Assembly (NCBI GenBank): GCA_017399165.1
Contig: JAFQEF010000065.1
Span: 1 to 35,153, forward strand
Reading direction: 5' to 3'
Length of the DNA: 35,153 nt
Source: Akkermansia sp.
GTDB taxonomy: Bacteria > Verrucomicrobiota > Verrucomicrobiia > Verrucomicrobiales > Akkermansiaceae
Part shown: positions 21,117 to 30,516 of the stretch, piece by piece
Layout: each line of letters opens with the position of its first letter
Numbering within the stretch: the stretch's first letter is position 1
Made by a program: the position numbers and the translations under genes
The notes under the pieces: model-generated
The model's database searches: none
What the model was told of the DNA's origin: nothing
The model's input: only the letters and a program-made list of their open reading frames with translations

Positions 21117-22595
21117 CTACCCTTTCAGTACGGTGGGGAGGTGGCGAATGACGGAGGAGGCGGGGGTGGCGGGGGGATTGGAGGCGGCGGCGCGGGCGTG
21201 GGTGGCGGCCAGGCCACAGGCATACGCAGCAGAGCGGGCGGCACTGTAGGCAGAGCCCCATTGTGCAGCAAGGGCGGCAATGACACCCGAGAGCACATCC
21301 CCCTGCCCGCCGTTGGCCATGTAGGGGCCGCCGCTGCTGTTGTATGCCACAAAGGGGGCGGCGGGGGAGGCTATGATGCTGCGCGCGCCTTTGTACAGGA
21401 GCGTACAGGGGGTGCGTTGCAGGAATTGCCGCACGGTGTCGAGGCGGGAGAGCGAGGCCGCCTGCGGGAAGAGGCGGCGCATCTCCCCCGGGTGCGGGGT
21501 AAGGATGGCATTCTCGGGGATGCGCCAGTGGTATTTGGCGGCCAGGTTGAGGCCGTCGGCATCCAACACCACGGGGCCGGTAAAGGTGTTGAGCAGGCGG
21601 TGCAAGGACTCCGCCTCTGCCACGGAGGGGCGGCCGATACCGGGGCCGATAACGAGAGCTTGCGCGCCGTCGGCAGGCACCTCTGCGTACGATGCGACAG
21701 GGTGAACCATCACCTCCGGGGCCACGCGGGCAGCCAATATGGGGTAAATATCCTCCTTACAATAAAGTGCCACCAGTCCCGCCCCGGCAGCCACGGCAGC
21801 ATCTGCACACAGCTGCGCTGCACCAATATAGCCCTTGCTGCCGGCCACTATGTTGACGCGCCCCGCTTTGTTTTTGAAGCAGGAATACGCGCGGCGCCCC
21901 ACTTGGGCATCCAGAGGGTCGGTCACCTCGGCCTCCGAGGCATCGGGCAAGGAAACGATGGGGAGAGGAATGCAGAGCAGGCGCCCCACATAATCCTCTG
22001 CACCATCTGCAAGCATACCGGGTTTCACACAGCCTATGGCAGCGGTAACATCCGCCTGCACGGCACAGCCAAGCACCTCGCCCGTATCTGCCTGCAGGCC
22101 GGTAGGTATATCAATGGAGAGCAACATGGAGTTGGGCTCATAGCGGCGAATGGAGTTCATCTCCTCCACCAGCTCGGCATACTCGGGGCGCAGTTGTCCT
22201 TTTACCCCGCTGCCCAACAAGCCATCAATAATCAGCGAGCAGCCTTTACCCTGCAACACCGCCGGCATGGGGGGATATTGTTGATGCGGACGGTTTTGCA
22301 GCTTTTCATATTGGCGGCGCGTTTCGGGGGAGAAATCCGCGGGGTCACACACGGCTCGCAGCTGCACACGGCAATTAAAGCGAGCCGCCAGGCCAATGGC
22401 ATCCCCCGCGTTGTTACCCTTGCCGGCATACACGGTGACACGCTCAATTTTGCGGGCGGCAAACTCGGGGTCATGTTGCAGGGCATACCACATGCGCTCT
22501 ATCACGGCATCCATCAGTTGGTCGGACGTAGCGCGACCACTCGCAATGCAGGCTTGCTCTGCCTCCCTAATCACTGAACACGGCAATACCCTCAT
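21117..22595 (-). CDS. nnrD: Bifunctional NAD(P)H-hydrate epimerase / ADP-dependent dehydratase
   Basis: This enzyme repairs hydrated NADH and NADPH. The N-terminal epimerase (YjeF-N, NnrE) domain shows YAGKGNNAGDAIGLAARF (about 55-72), DGLLGSGVKG (about 126-135) and SIDIPTGLQADTG (about 160-172). The C-terminal kinase-like dehydratase domain (NnrD) shows GSKGYIGAAQLCADAAVAAGAG (about 253-274), VIGPGIG, VLDADGLN, ILTPHPGEMRRL (about 357-368) and the GGQGDVLSG nucleotide loop (about 425-433). At 492 residues it is the usual fused length. The ATG at 22595 is supported by AAGGAG (22612-22607) and a near-perfect promoter. The last 30 residues are alanine/proline-rich. Confidence 0.94.
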   Translation of the reverse strand: MRVLPCSVIREAEQACIASGRATSDQLMDAVIERMWYALQHDPEFAARKIERVTVYAGKGNNAGDAIGLAARFNCRVQLRAVCDPADFSPETRRQYEKLQNRPHQQYPPMPAVLQGKGCSLIIDGLLGSGVKGQLRPEYAELVEEMNSIRRYEPNSMLLSIDIPTGLQADTGEVLGCAVQADVTAAIGCVKPGMLADGAEDYVGRLLCIPLPIVSLPDASEAEVTDPLDAQVGRRAYSCFKNKAGRVNIVAGSKGYIGAAQLCADAAVAAGAGLVALYCKEDIYPILAARVAPEVMVHPVASYAEVPADGAQALVIGPGIGRPSVAEAESLHRLLNTFTGPVVLDADGLNLAAKYHWRIPENAILTPHPGEMRRLFPQAASLSRLDTVRQFLQRTPCTLLYKGARSIIASPAAPFVAYNSSGGPYMANGGQGDVLSGVIAALAAQWGSAYSAARSAAYACGLAATHARAAASNPPATPASSVIRHLPTVLKG

Positions 22596-22606
22596 GGTGT
22601 ATGTAT

Positions 22607-22680
22607 CTCCTTATCTATGCTGCGCACTTTATTTTCAATGGCACCTGTATCATTTTAAGCCTCTATCCACAGGATGTCAA
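22607..22680 (-). promoter_or_regulatory. Promoter and Shine-Dalgarno of nnrD
   Basis: On the minus strand TTGACA (22680-22675), a 17-bp spacer and TAAAAT (22657-22652) form one of the strongest promoters here. AAGGAG at 22612-22607, 11 bp before the ATG, is one of the few clear ribosome-binding sites in the window and fixes the start. Confidence 0.65.
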
Positions 22681-22719
22681 GCCGGAAAGCCGATTGAAGC
22701 GGGCATACATGCTTTCTGC

Positions 22720-22748
22720 TTGTCATGGTGGGGCAGATATGCTAGACT
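22720..22748 (+). promoter_or_regulatory. Promoter of the HAD-GH84 operon
   Basis: TTGTCA (22720-22725), a 17-bp spacer and TAGACT (22743-22748). The predicted start near 22755 leaves a leader of about 42 nt. It diverges from the nnrD promoter. Confidence 0.5.
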
Positions 22749-22796
22749 AAAGAAAGATATAGGGGCAGTAGCCCCGAGAACAAGCACGAAACCGGC

Positions 22797-23456
22797 ATGC
22801 TCAAAGGAATCATATTTGATATGGACGGGACGCTGGGTGATACCGTCACTCTGTGTGTGGAGGCGTATAGACAAACAACGCTGGAGGTAAGCGGGCGTTT
22901 ACCGGCAGCAGAGGAGGTGCTGGGCTTATTCGGCATCAGCGACAGAGGCGTGCTGGGCGGTTTGCTGGGCATGCGTTATGATGACCCGGCCTTACCGATT
23001 GACCATTTTGTAGAGGTTTATGAACGCCTGCACGATACCCTTGCCCCCACCCCGTATGAGGGCGCGGTAGAGGCATTGCGCAGCATCAAAGCCAAAGGGC
23101 TGAAAGTGGGGTTGTTGACGGGTAAGGAGCATTACACGGCAGACCCCACCATAGCGCGCTACGGCATGAGCGGTTTGTTTGACTTGGTGCTCACGGGGCA
23201 ACCTACACACAACTGCAAAGATGAATGCCTGCTGGAGGCCATGCGCGCCTGGAACATGGCAGCAGATGAGATTTTGTACGTGGGCGATGCCCCCACGGAT
23301 ATTGAGCACTGCCACCGCGTGGGGGTGCGCATTATTAACGCCGCGTGGGGTAGCCATGCTGAGGCAGAGGCAGAGGCCTGCCTGGCACGCAACCCCGATT
23401 ACAGATTAACCCGATTCTCAGAACTGGAACCCCTTATTATAAAACTATTATCATGA
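22797..23456 (+). CDS. HAD-superfamily hydrolase, phosphoglycolate-phosphatase-like
   Basis: The 219-residue protein carries the four HAD motifs: DMDGT with nucleophile and acid/base aspartates (residues 8-12), a motif II threonine in VGLLTGK (about 102-108), a basic residue in the KDECLLEAM region (about 142-150) and the GDAPTDIEHC aspartates of motif IV (about 164-173). A helical cap (about 15-85) is of the C1 type. It probably dephosphorylates a small sugar phosphate or phosphoglycolate; the substrate cannot be read. Its stop codon overlaps the start of the GH84 gene by 4 bp (ATGA), so the two are translationally coupled and may act in the same amino-sugar pathway (inference). Confidence 0.88.
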   Translation: MLKGIIFDMDGTLGDTVTLCVEAYRQTTLEVSGRLPAAEEVLGLFGISDRGVLGGLLGMRYDDPALPIDHFVEVYERLHDTLAPTPYEGAVEALRSIKAKGLKVGLLTGKEHYTADPTIARYGMSGLFDLVLTGQPTHNCKDECLLEAMRAWNMAADEILYVGDAPTDIEHCHRVGVRIINAAWGSHAEAEAEACLARNPDYRLTRFSELEPLIIKLLS

Positions 23457-26317
23457 AGAAAAACGCATTCATAGCAAGCATGCTGCTTGGCAGCACCATA
23501 TTGCCGCTTATGGCAGCGGAGCACCCGGAGGTGTTCCCCAAACCCCAGCAAATAGAGCTTAAAGAGGGCTATACTCTTGCAGAAGAAATAACCGTCAAGA
23601 TTCGTCAAAAGGACTCCGACGGTAAAGTATGGGACAAATTACCCGCAGGCAATGACGGTGCCTATGCCATACGCATTACCCCGGGCAAGGTACAGGTATG
23701 GGCTAACAGCAAAGAGGGTGTGTTTTATGCCAAGCAAACGCTCATCCAGCTGCTCAGGGGGGTACCCGGCTCCGGGGATGCTCAAAAGGATCCTTACCCC
23801 AAAAAGAGCATACAAGAGGTAGCCAAGCTGGGCATGCTGCCCTTAGGCACCGTGCTCGATTGGCCGGACCTGCCCTTCCGCGGCACGGTAGAGGGTTACT
23901 ACGGCGCACCGTGGAGCTTCGAGGCGCGCAAGTCTCAATTTGAGTTTTACGGGCGCAACAAGATGAACACCTACATTTATGCCCCCAAAGATGACCCCTA
24001 CCACCACGGCATGGGCTGCTACAAGCCCTACCCCGCCGATAAAGCAGCTCAAATACGCGAGCTGGTGAAACACGCCAAAGCCAACCATGTGCGCTTTGTA
24101 TGGGCTATTCACCCCGCTAACACCGTGAATTGGAACGACAACGGCGGCAAAAAACAGCTGGAAGGCCTGGTACGCAAAATGGGGTGGATGTACGACTTGG
24201 GTGTGCGAAACTTCGGCGTGCTGGTGGATGACTCCAGCGGTGAAATCGGCAAGGCAGAGCGCCAGGTGCAGCTGTGCAATTACTTGTTGGAGAACTTTGT
24301 GCGCAAACATAAGGATGTAAACCAAACCCTCATTATGTGCCCCACGGGCTACAACAAGGCTTGGACCAACGCTAAGTTCCTTAACACCTTGGGCAACGGG
24401 CTGGATGCCTCCATACCTGTTATGTGGACGGGTGATACCGTGGTACACGATATTACACTGCAAGGCCAGCAGTGGGTCAACAAGCACGTGAAACGCCCCA
24501 CCTTTATATGGTGGAACTGGCCCTGCAATGACTTTAAGCGCGCCAGAATCTCCATGGGGCGCACCTATGGTTTAGGCACGGAGCCTGAGATGAAGACTGC
24601 CATGAGCGGTTTTGTAGCCAACCCCATGGAGCATGCAGAGGCCAGCAAAGTGGGCTTGTTCGGCGTGGCAGATTACACGTGGAATATTACCGGCTTTGAG
24701 TCTCACAAGAGCTGGCAGGCGGGTATACGCCGCCTCTACCCGCAGTGCGCGGAGGCCATGCAGGTGTTCTGCAACCACAACTCATACCTGTTGCCCAACA
24801 CGCACGGCTACTTCCGCGAGGAGTCCGTGGATTTCAAGGCCACGGCAGATACCCTCATCAGCTCTCTGGAGGAGCGCACCCCTAACCCCGGGGCTGTTGC
24901 CACGCTTAAGAATGAGTTTATCGCCATGGAGCAAGCCGGCATCACCCTGAGAGACACCGAGGGGCTGGAGGCCCTGCAGATGGACATTGCCCCGTGGATT
25001 AGCCAGTTTATCCTCACCGGCAAATCCGGCAAGGCGGTAATGGCAGCCCTGCAAAGCAAAAGCAGCCAAGAGCGCATGAGCCTTTTCTTTGATGCTGCGG
25101 ATACCTTGGCAGAGATGAAAGCCACCCTGAGAGATGAGTGGAGTGCCAGCGGCACCGTATACCTGCCCGATGTAGAGGTAGCCATGTACGCCATGACCCC
25201 GGCCCTGAAAGCCGGCATCAAGTACCTTAACAGCAACATTTACGCTGAGCTTACCGGCAGAGAGGTGGTACTGCCTGTGTTCTCTACCAACGGCGGCCCG
25301 GCAGACAAAGATGCCGTACATATTGCGGATGGCAATGTGAAGACACTGTGGTCCTCAGACCAACGCATGAAGGAGGGGGATTGGTACTGCATCGACTTCG
25401 GGCAGGCCACGGATATTCGCAACATTACGCTGCTCATGGGTGGTCCGCGTAATGGTGATTTCGCAAAATCCGGTGTTTTTGAGGTATCGGACGACGGCGA
25501 AAACTGGCGTCAAATCGGCGAGCCCATGGGCGGAGCAACCGTTATACTTAACCTGACGGAAGCCCCCGAGCAAGCCCGCATGCTGCGCTACAGAATCACA
25601 GAGGCTAACAAACGCTGGATGGCCATTTGCGAGTTCAGCATCAACCAAGGCATGCCCGCCTATGTTACCCATAACTTGGCCAAGGCTCCCAAGTTGAGTG
25701 CATCCATGGATAAAGATTACGCCGCCGTTAACCGCATTATGGAGGTGTTCCCCATGGCCCCCGGTGAATTTGTAAACTTGGAATTCCCCACCCCCATACA
25801 GCCCCAATGGGTTGAAATCAACATGGAAAACGAGCAGCTGGAGAACTGGGCTAACATTGAGTTGACGCTGGAGGATGGCTCCAAGCACCCCCTCGCAGGC
25901 AAGGTGGTTAAAAACCGCTTCTTCCTACAGGCAGAGGACTTGCCCAAGAAGAAAATAAACGCCCTCACCCTCACCAACAATGGGCAGCAAACGCAGGAGG
26001 TTAAGCTCACACTCTTCCGCGTGGGAATTCCGCCCATTGAGGCGGACCAAAATCCGCGCACCTTGGTGGATACGGATCTGACCAGCTTCTACAACTGCGG
26101 CAAGAGCGCGCTCAACACGCAAATACCCCTGCCTCCCAACACCAAGAAGATTCAGGTTGTAGGCACGGCAGATACCACCATCAACGGCAGCGAGGGTACC
26201 GCCGTCAGCCCCCACATCCGCGAGTACACCGTACCCGCCGGGGTAAGCAAAATCAATATCTATGCCCCGCAAGATGAAGGCAAGCGCGTGTACGAGGTCC
26301 TCTTCCTGCACGAGTAA
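23453..26317 (+). CDS. Secreted GH84 beta-N-acetylglucosaminidase
   Basis: GH84 enzymes release terminal beta-linked N-acetylglucosamine from glycans such as mucin, hyaluronan fragments or O-GlcNAc by substrate-assisted catalysis. The 954-residue protein has a signal peptide (cleavage about residue 22, after LPLMAA), an N-terminal GH20b-like alpha/beta domain (about 24-135) and the catalytic barrel from RGTVEGYYGAPWS (143-155). YIYAPKDDPYHH (174-185) and the catalytic aspartate pair in GVLVDDSSGE (D259-D260) follow, then MWTGDTVV (about 325-332). A helical region runs to about 600, an F5/8-type C (CBM32-like) domain spans about 620-735, and a C-terminal beta-sandwich ends the protein. It is likely periplasmic or surface-located. 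This fits a mucin-using gut bacterium. Confidence 0.94.
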   Translation: MKKNAFIASMLLGSTILPLMAAEHPEVFPKPQQIELKEGYTLAEEITVKIRQKDSDGKVWDKLPAGNDGAYAIRITPGKVQVWANSKEGVFYAKQTLIQLLRGVPGSGDAQKDPYPKKSIQEVAKLGMLPLGTVLDWPDLPFRGTVEGYYGAPWSFEARKSQFEFYGRNKMNTYIYAPKDDPYHHGMGCYKPYPADKAAQIRELVKHAKANHVRFVWAIHPANTVNWNDNGGKKQLEGLVRKMGWMYDLGVRNFGVLVDDSSGEIGKAERQVQLCNYLLENFVRKHKDVNQTLIMCPTGYNKAWTNAKFLNTLGNGLDASIPVMWTGDTVVHDITLQGQQWVNKHVKRPTFIWWNWPCNDFKRARISMGRTYGLGTEPEMKTAMSGFVANPMEHAEASKVGLFGVADYTWNITGFESHKSWQAGIRRLYPQCAEAMQVFCNHNSYLLPNTHGYFREESVDFKATADTLISSLEERTPNPGAVATLKNEFIAMEQAGITLRDTEGLEALQMDIAPWISQFILTGKSGKAVMAALQSKSSQERMSLFFDAADTLAEMKATLRDEWSASGTVYLPDVEVAMYAMTPALKAGIKYLNSNIYAELTGREVVLPVFSTNGGPADKDAVHIADGNVKTLWSSDQRMKEGDWYCIDFGQATDIRNITLLMGGPRNGDFAKSGVFEVSDDGENWRQIGEPMGGATVILNLTEAPEQARMLRYRITEANKRWMAICEFSINQGMPAYVTHNLAKAPKLSASMDKDYAAVNRIMEVFPMAPGEFVNLEFPTPIQPQWVEINMENEQLENWANIELTLEDGSKHPLAGKVVKNRFFLQAEDLPKKKINALTLTNNGQQTQEVKLTLFRVGIPPIEADQNPRTLVDTDLTSFYNCGKSALNTQIPLPPNTKKIQVVGTADTTINGSEGTAVSPHIREYTVPAGVSKINIYAPQDEGKRVYEVLFLHE

Positions 26318-26337
26318 AAAAATCCAACCAAGGCATT

Positions 26338-26365
26338 CAAAGCCCCGCCAACCGGCGGGGCTTTG
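26338..26365. terminator. Bidirectional terminator between GH84 and the autotransporter
   Basis: CAAAGCCCCGCC (26338-26349) and GGCGGGGCTTTG (26354-26365) form a perfect 12-bp stem with a four-base loop. It lies between two convergent genes and can serve both, although the T-tracts are short. Confidence 0.82.
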
Positions 26366-26379
26366 ATATTAAACACCTA

Positions 26380-29300
26380 TTAAAAACGGAAACGGTAGCC
26401 AACGGTGCCGTACACATCCACAGAATCGGCGCGGAACTCTGCGGCGGCATCAAAGAAGAGCTCACCGCTGCCCACACCGACGGGTATATTGAGCCCGGCG
26501 CCGATTTCTGCGCCCAACACCCCCTCTTGCGCAGAGATGACAGAGGCGGGGTAAGCGGCGTCAGCAAAGACAACATCTGCCTTGCTGCGGCGGTCCAACG
26601 CATGGAGCTTGAGCAGCACGCGCCCCTGTAAGGTACCTGTGCGGTCTGCGTTGGACTCACCAATGGGCGTTTGAGCCCGCACACCCAGCCCGAACACCAG
26701 CGCATTTTGGGATTGCGAGCCCACATGCAGCGCGGCATCTGCCCCGTTTTCCGTAAACCCGCACAGGGAGTTGTGCGTATAAAGCACCTGTGCAATGGGC
26801 TGCACATAGCAGGTTTGTTGCTCATTAAAGGGGATTTTGTAGCCCAGCTCATACAAGAGGCCCACACCGAAACCATGGGGCTCTGCGGTGGTAGAATAAG
26901 CATGCCGGCCCACTTGCACACGGCGGTCTAAAGAGGCATCAAACCATGCACCGGCAGCCACAAAGGTGTGAGACCAGCGGTGCTTTTGGTATTTAGCAAA
27001 CAGAGCAAGCGTATAGGTATCTACGTCTCCGCTCAGAGAATCGGGCGCATCGGCATCAAAATCTCCATACAAAGCCGTAAAGGCAAAACCACCACACCAG
27101 GCATCATCAAACGCCATGTCCACCCCCACGGTTCCTCCGAAAGAGGAGAGTTGATACCCCGCTGCGGTGCCGTCGGCCTGCAACTCCGCATAAGAGCCCT
27201 CTGCATTGAACCACGCATTCCAAAGGGGGATATCATCATACGCATAACACGCGGACAAGCCCATGGGCACCGTGCGGTTGCGTATGGCATAAAGCCGATG
27301 CTGCAAATCATGCTGAAATGCCACCCCCAGGGCGGCGTAGGAGGCCCCGGCCACCGCAGCCATAGCCTCATTGGCGGCAGCAGTGTTACCGCCTTGCAGC
27401 AGTTGCATTACCTCATTATAGGCGGCTTCAACATCACCTCCGGGGGCTGGTTGGGTATTCCATAAAAGCGCGGCACCGGCTCGGGCGTTGTGAGATGTTG
27501 CCACGTCGGCCAAAGGATTATTGCCGGTTTCCACCAAAATGAGTAATAGCCGACCGTCCTGCTGTGCCAAAAAACTGCGTGAGGCATCCACACGCATAAA
27601 AGGCGTGCCACTGAGGGTAAGGTTATAGTCCCCCGCACTCAGAGAGTCCAGCTCACCCAGCACGTACTCCCCTTGGTTAAGGTAAGCCAGCCCCTCTGCC
27701 TGCAAGGTAAGGCTTGCCCCGCTTTCTATCACCAGTCGGGCAAGGTCTATGATTTGCTCGTCGGCATCGGTATTGAAACGGAACGTTGTTTGAGAGGCCT
27801 CCCCCAAGGTGACGGAGGAATCACCGTATAAGCGCTGCATAATGTTATCTTCACCGTTGAGCACCAGGCCCCCGCCCGCCACTTGCACACTTGGGGCTTG
27901 CAACGCCCCCTGCACCGTGAGCATGCCCGGCCCGGTTTTGCTGAGCAGAGTACCCTCCCCCGCCGTGATATGGCCTGCCATAGTGGTATCTGCCGTTTGC
28001 TCCAACTGCACCTGCACCACACCGCTTGCGGAGCTGTTTTGCACCAGCAACGCACTATCGGTACCCCCCGTCAAATTGCGCACAGTGGCCTGCGTGGCGG
28101 CATCGGCATCCCCCTCCAAAGAGAGCGTGAGGCTTTGTCCGCCCTCTATCACCACGCCCTCATACATACCCAAAGAGGGATATGTGGTGACCAGGTGCGG
28201 GTCTGTAGTGGCGGGGTCTGCGGTAACATAATAAAGCCCCTGCGCCTGCCCGCTGAGCAACAGGCTGCCCCCGCTCACCCCGCTTACCCGTATGCCATAG
28301 GGAAACAAGCTCGGCACAAGGGCATCTGCCGCACCGGCATCAAATTGCAGCGTACCATTGGTGAGAGTAAGCCAAGAGACACTCCCTGCATCCCGATGCG
28401 CCTCCAGCAGCTCCACCACGGCATCGGCACTTAAATCAAGCGTCAGCTTATCTGCCGTGGGCAACACAAGTGCCAAATCCGTCCCCAACAGCATGGGGGT
28501 GGCGGCAGTGTTCTCGCCGATGTTTTGCGGAGCCAGGGTGAGGTTAAGCTGCGTTTGAGTATTGGTCAACGTGCCGCTCAGCCCGCTCAACTGTGTGTTG
28601 GCAGCCATGGTGAGTTGTTGCAGGGTAGCGGCATTTTGCCCGCCCGCCAACGATAGCGAGCCGCCCTGCACCGTGAGGCTTGAAAAAGAATCATGAGAGC
28701 CTATGCGCAACGCACCAGCGCCCGTTTTGCGCAAGGATTGCACCTTGGTGAGGGACTCCACCGCCACATCTGCCCCGGCGGCCACCTGCACCGTGTCAAA
28801 AGATTCAAAGGCAACGGCACCTGTGTTGGTGTATTGTTGAGCTGTGTCAAAAACAAGCGTGCGCTCCCCGGTGATGGTGGAGGTAACTTGCGCCCCGGCA
28901 TAGCCGCCCGACACCACAGAGGTATCAGCAAAAACAACACCTGAACCTATGGTCACGGTGGTGGATTCCGTTTGCAGGGCAGATACCCCCGCCTGCTGTC
29001 CGGCGGCATGAATGTTGCCTCTCACCGCACCCCCTTGCAGGTTGATGGAGATAGCCCCCTGCTGCACCACAGTATCGGCATCATTGCGGGCTATACTTGT
29101 ACCGCCTATCACATTGTTTACCGAGCCCGCGCTCAGGGTCATCTCCACATCCCCCAGCTGTGCGTTGATGGGGTCCGTACCCGTGCCGTTGATATAATAG
29201 CCACCATACAGCGTACCGCCAAGCTCCGCGCCGCTGAGCTGCACCTGCACCGCATCTACCGTGGCGTTACCTCTGCCCGCCGCCAGGTAAGATGCCCCCG

Positions 29301-30393
29301 CCACATTGCCGTTGAGCGTACCGCCGCCCAGCTGCATTTGCACCCCACCGTAAGAGGAAGAGGTACCGGCAACATCCGTCCACGAGCCGCCCACCACCCA
29401 ATCATAAAACGTACCGCCACTGATGGTAAGGTACGCCGTGCCGCTCACCGAACCACTGCCCGAGTTCACCCAATGCCCGCCCACCACACGCACGGTAGAG
29501 CCGGCGGTTTGGTTACCTAAATTTACCGATACATGGGTATCCCCCTCAATCACCTGAGCATTGCCACCGGCACCACTGAACCCGCCACCCACAATATGCT
29601 TGGCAAAGGAGGCTGAGGCTCCGGAGTAATTGCTCAGGTCAACCGTAACATGGGAGTCTCCCACCAGTGTTTGGGTTTTCCAGGTATTAGTAGCCCAACC
29701 GAAGCCCCCCATCACCATGTTGGCAGGCAACAAATTAACGGTAGGACCACTGTTATCGCTGAGCGGCACATATACAAAAATATGCGTGTTGCCCGTAAAC
29801 TGCACATTGCGGTTATGCGCTACTACACCCGCCCCCACGATGGCGCCACTCACGCTCCCTTGCATGATGGAGATGTAGGAATCCCCCGTAAACGAGGCAG
29901 ATAAACCGTCCTTGAAATTACCCCCCATTACCGTGCCCACCGTGGCACCGTTTACCAGTATATGTGTATCGCCCGTAAAGTTCATGGCCGTGCCGGTGTT
30001 CCAATTATCCGCATAATTACCCCCCACCAGCATTTGGTATTGCCCCACCTCCGCGGCAATCCAACTCGTGCGCTCCACCGCGCCCGTGGCACCATTGGTG
30101 GCAGATGCCCCACCGAAAATCTGCGCCCCGGCATTACCGGTTCCCACCAAAGTAATGGACGTGTAGGTGCCGAAATCATAGGGGGCTGCCACCCCGGCAG
30201 GCTGCACCAGGGCCGTTACTCCGGCTGCGGTAATATCCGCTTGGTACTGAGCCGCGGCGGCATCCGGCGCGCCTGCCAAACCAGCAGCACCCCAGTTAGC
30301 ATCCCACGTGCTCCCTGTGTCGCCCACGGCAGCTGCTGCGTTCCACACTGTGTATACATAAATAACCAACAATAAGGGCAGATGTAGTTTCAT
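26380..30393 (-). CDS. Type Va autotransporter with repetitive beta-solenoid passenger
   Basis: The 1337-residue protein begins with a signal peptide (MKLHLPLLLVIYVYTVW then AAA). The passenger (about 25-1000) is rich in Gly, Ser, Thr, Ala and Val. Between about residues 95 and 500 it shows loosely repeated units of about 30-45 residues around a GDTH[IV]xVN core and a VxGG turn, consistent with a beta-helix. A linker helix region (about 1000-1050) precedes the autotransporter barrel domain of roughly 280 residues starting near WNAWFNAEGSYAEL and ending in the outer-membrane signature YRFRF with a terminal phenylalanine. The passenger is probably displayed at the surface; its ligand is unknown. 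The promoter predicts a leaderless transcript. Confidence 0.9.
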   Translation of the reverse strand: MKLHLPLLLVIYVYTVWNAAAAVGDTGSTWDANWGAAGLAGAPDAAAAQYQADITAAGVTALVQPAGVAAPYDFGTYTSITLVGTGNAGAQIFGGASATNGATGAVERTSWIAAEVGQYQMLVGGNYADNWNTGTAMNFTGDTHILVNGATVGTVMGGNFKDGLSASFTGDSYISIMQGSVSGAIVGAGVVAHNRNVQFTGNTHIFVYVPLSDNSGPTVNLLPANMVMGGFGWATNTWKTQTLVGDSHVTVDLSNYSGASASFAKHIVGGGFSGAGGNAQVIEGDTHVSVNLGNQTAGSTVRVVGGHWVNSGSGSVSGTAYLTISGGTFYDWVVGGSWTDVAGTSSSYGGVQMQLGGGTLNGNVAGASYLAAGRGNATVDAVQVQLSGAELGGTLYGGYYINGTGTDPINAQLGDVEMTLSAGSVNNVIGGTSIARNDADTVVQQGAISINLQGGAVRGNIHAAGQQAGVSALQTESTTVTIGSGVVFADTSVVSGGYAGAQVTSTITGERTLVFDTAQQYTNTGAVAFESFDTVQVAAGADVAVESLTKVQSLRKTGAGALRIGSHDSFSSLTVQGGSLSLAGGQNAATLQQLTMAANTQLSGLSGTLTNTQTQLNLTLAPQNIGENTAATPMLLGTDLALVLPTADKLTLDLSADAVVELLEAHRDAGSVSWLTLTNGTLQFDAGAADALVPSLFPYGIRVSGVSGGSLLLSGQAQGLYYVTADPATTDPHLVTTYPSLGMYEGVVIEGGQSLTLSLEGDADAATQATVRNLTGGTDSALLVQNSSASGVVQVQLEQTADTTMAGHITAGEGTLLSKTGPGMLTVQGALQAPSVQVAGGGLVLNGEDNIMQRLYGDSSVTLGEASQTTFRFNTDADEQIIDLARLVIESGASLTLQAEGLAYLNQGEYVLGELDSLSAGDYNLTLSGTPFMRVDASRSFLAQQDGRLLLILVETGNNPLADVATSHNARAGAALLWNTQPAPGGDVEAAYNEVMQLLQGGNTAAANEAMAAVAGASYAALGVAFQHDLQHRLYAIRNRTVPMGLSACYAYDDIPLWNAWFNAEGSYAELQADGTAAGYQLSSFGGTVGVDMAFDDAWCGGFAFTALYGDFDADAPDSLSGDVDTYTLALFAKYQKHRWSHTFVAAGAWFDASLDRRVQVGRHAYSTTAEPHGFGVGLLYELGYKIPFNEQQTCYVQPIAQVLYTHNSLCGFTENGADAALHVGSQSQNALVFGLGVRAQTPIGESNADRTGTLQGRVLLKLHALDRRSKADVVFADAAYPASVISAQEGVLGAEIGAGLNIPVGVGSGELFFDAAAEFRADSVDVYGTVGYRFRF

Positions 30394-30401
30394 ACCCGCC
30401 C

Positions 30402-30432
30402 ATTATAACCTCCCCTCCCCGTGCAGAGTCAA
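30402..30432 (-). promoter_or_regulatory. Promoter of the autotransporter gene, probably leaderless
   Basis: On the minus strand TTGACT (30432-30427), a 19-bp spacer and a perfect TATAAT (30407-30402). Eight bases separate the -10 from the ATG at 30393. Confidence 0.55.
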
Positions 30433-30461
30433 TTTTTTCCGCTAATTATTAAGAAAGGATA

Positions 30462-30487
30462 CAAAAAGCCCTGCCCGAAGGCAGGGT
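30462..30487 (-). terminator. Intrinsic terminator after the DUF1573-like gene
   Basis: An eight-pair stem (30468-30475 with 30480-30487) is closed by a UUCG tetraloop on the minus strand and followed by CTTTTTG. It separates the lspA unit from the autotransporter promoter. Confidence 0.85.
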
Positions 30488-30516
30488 TGAAAAGAAAAAA
30501 AGCATGCAGAACCAAC

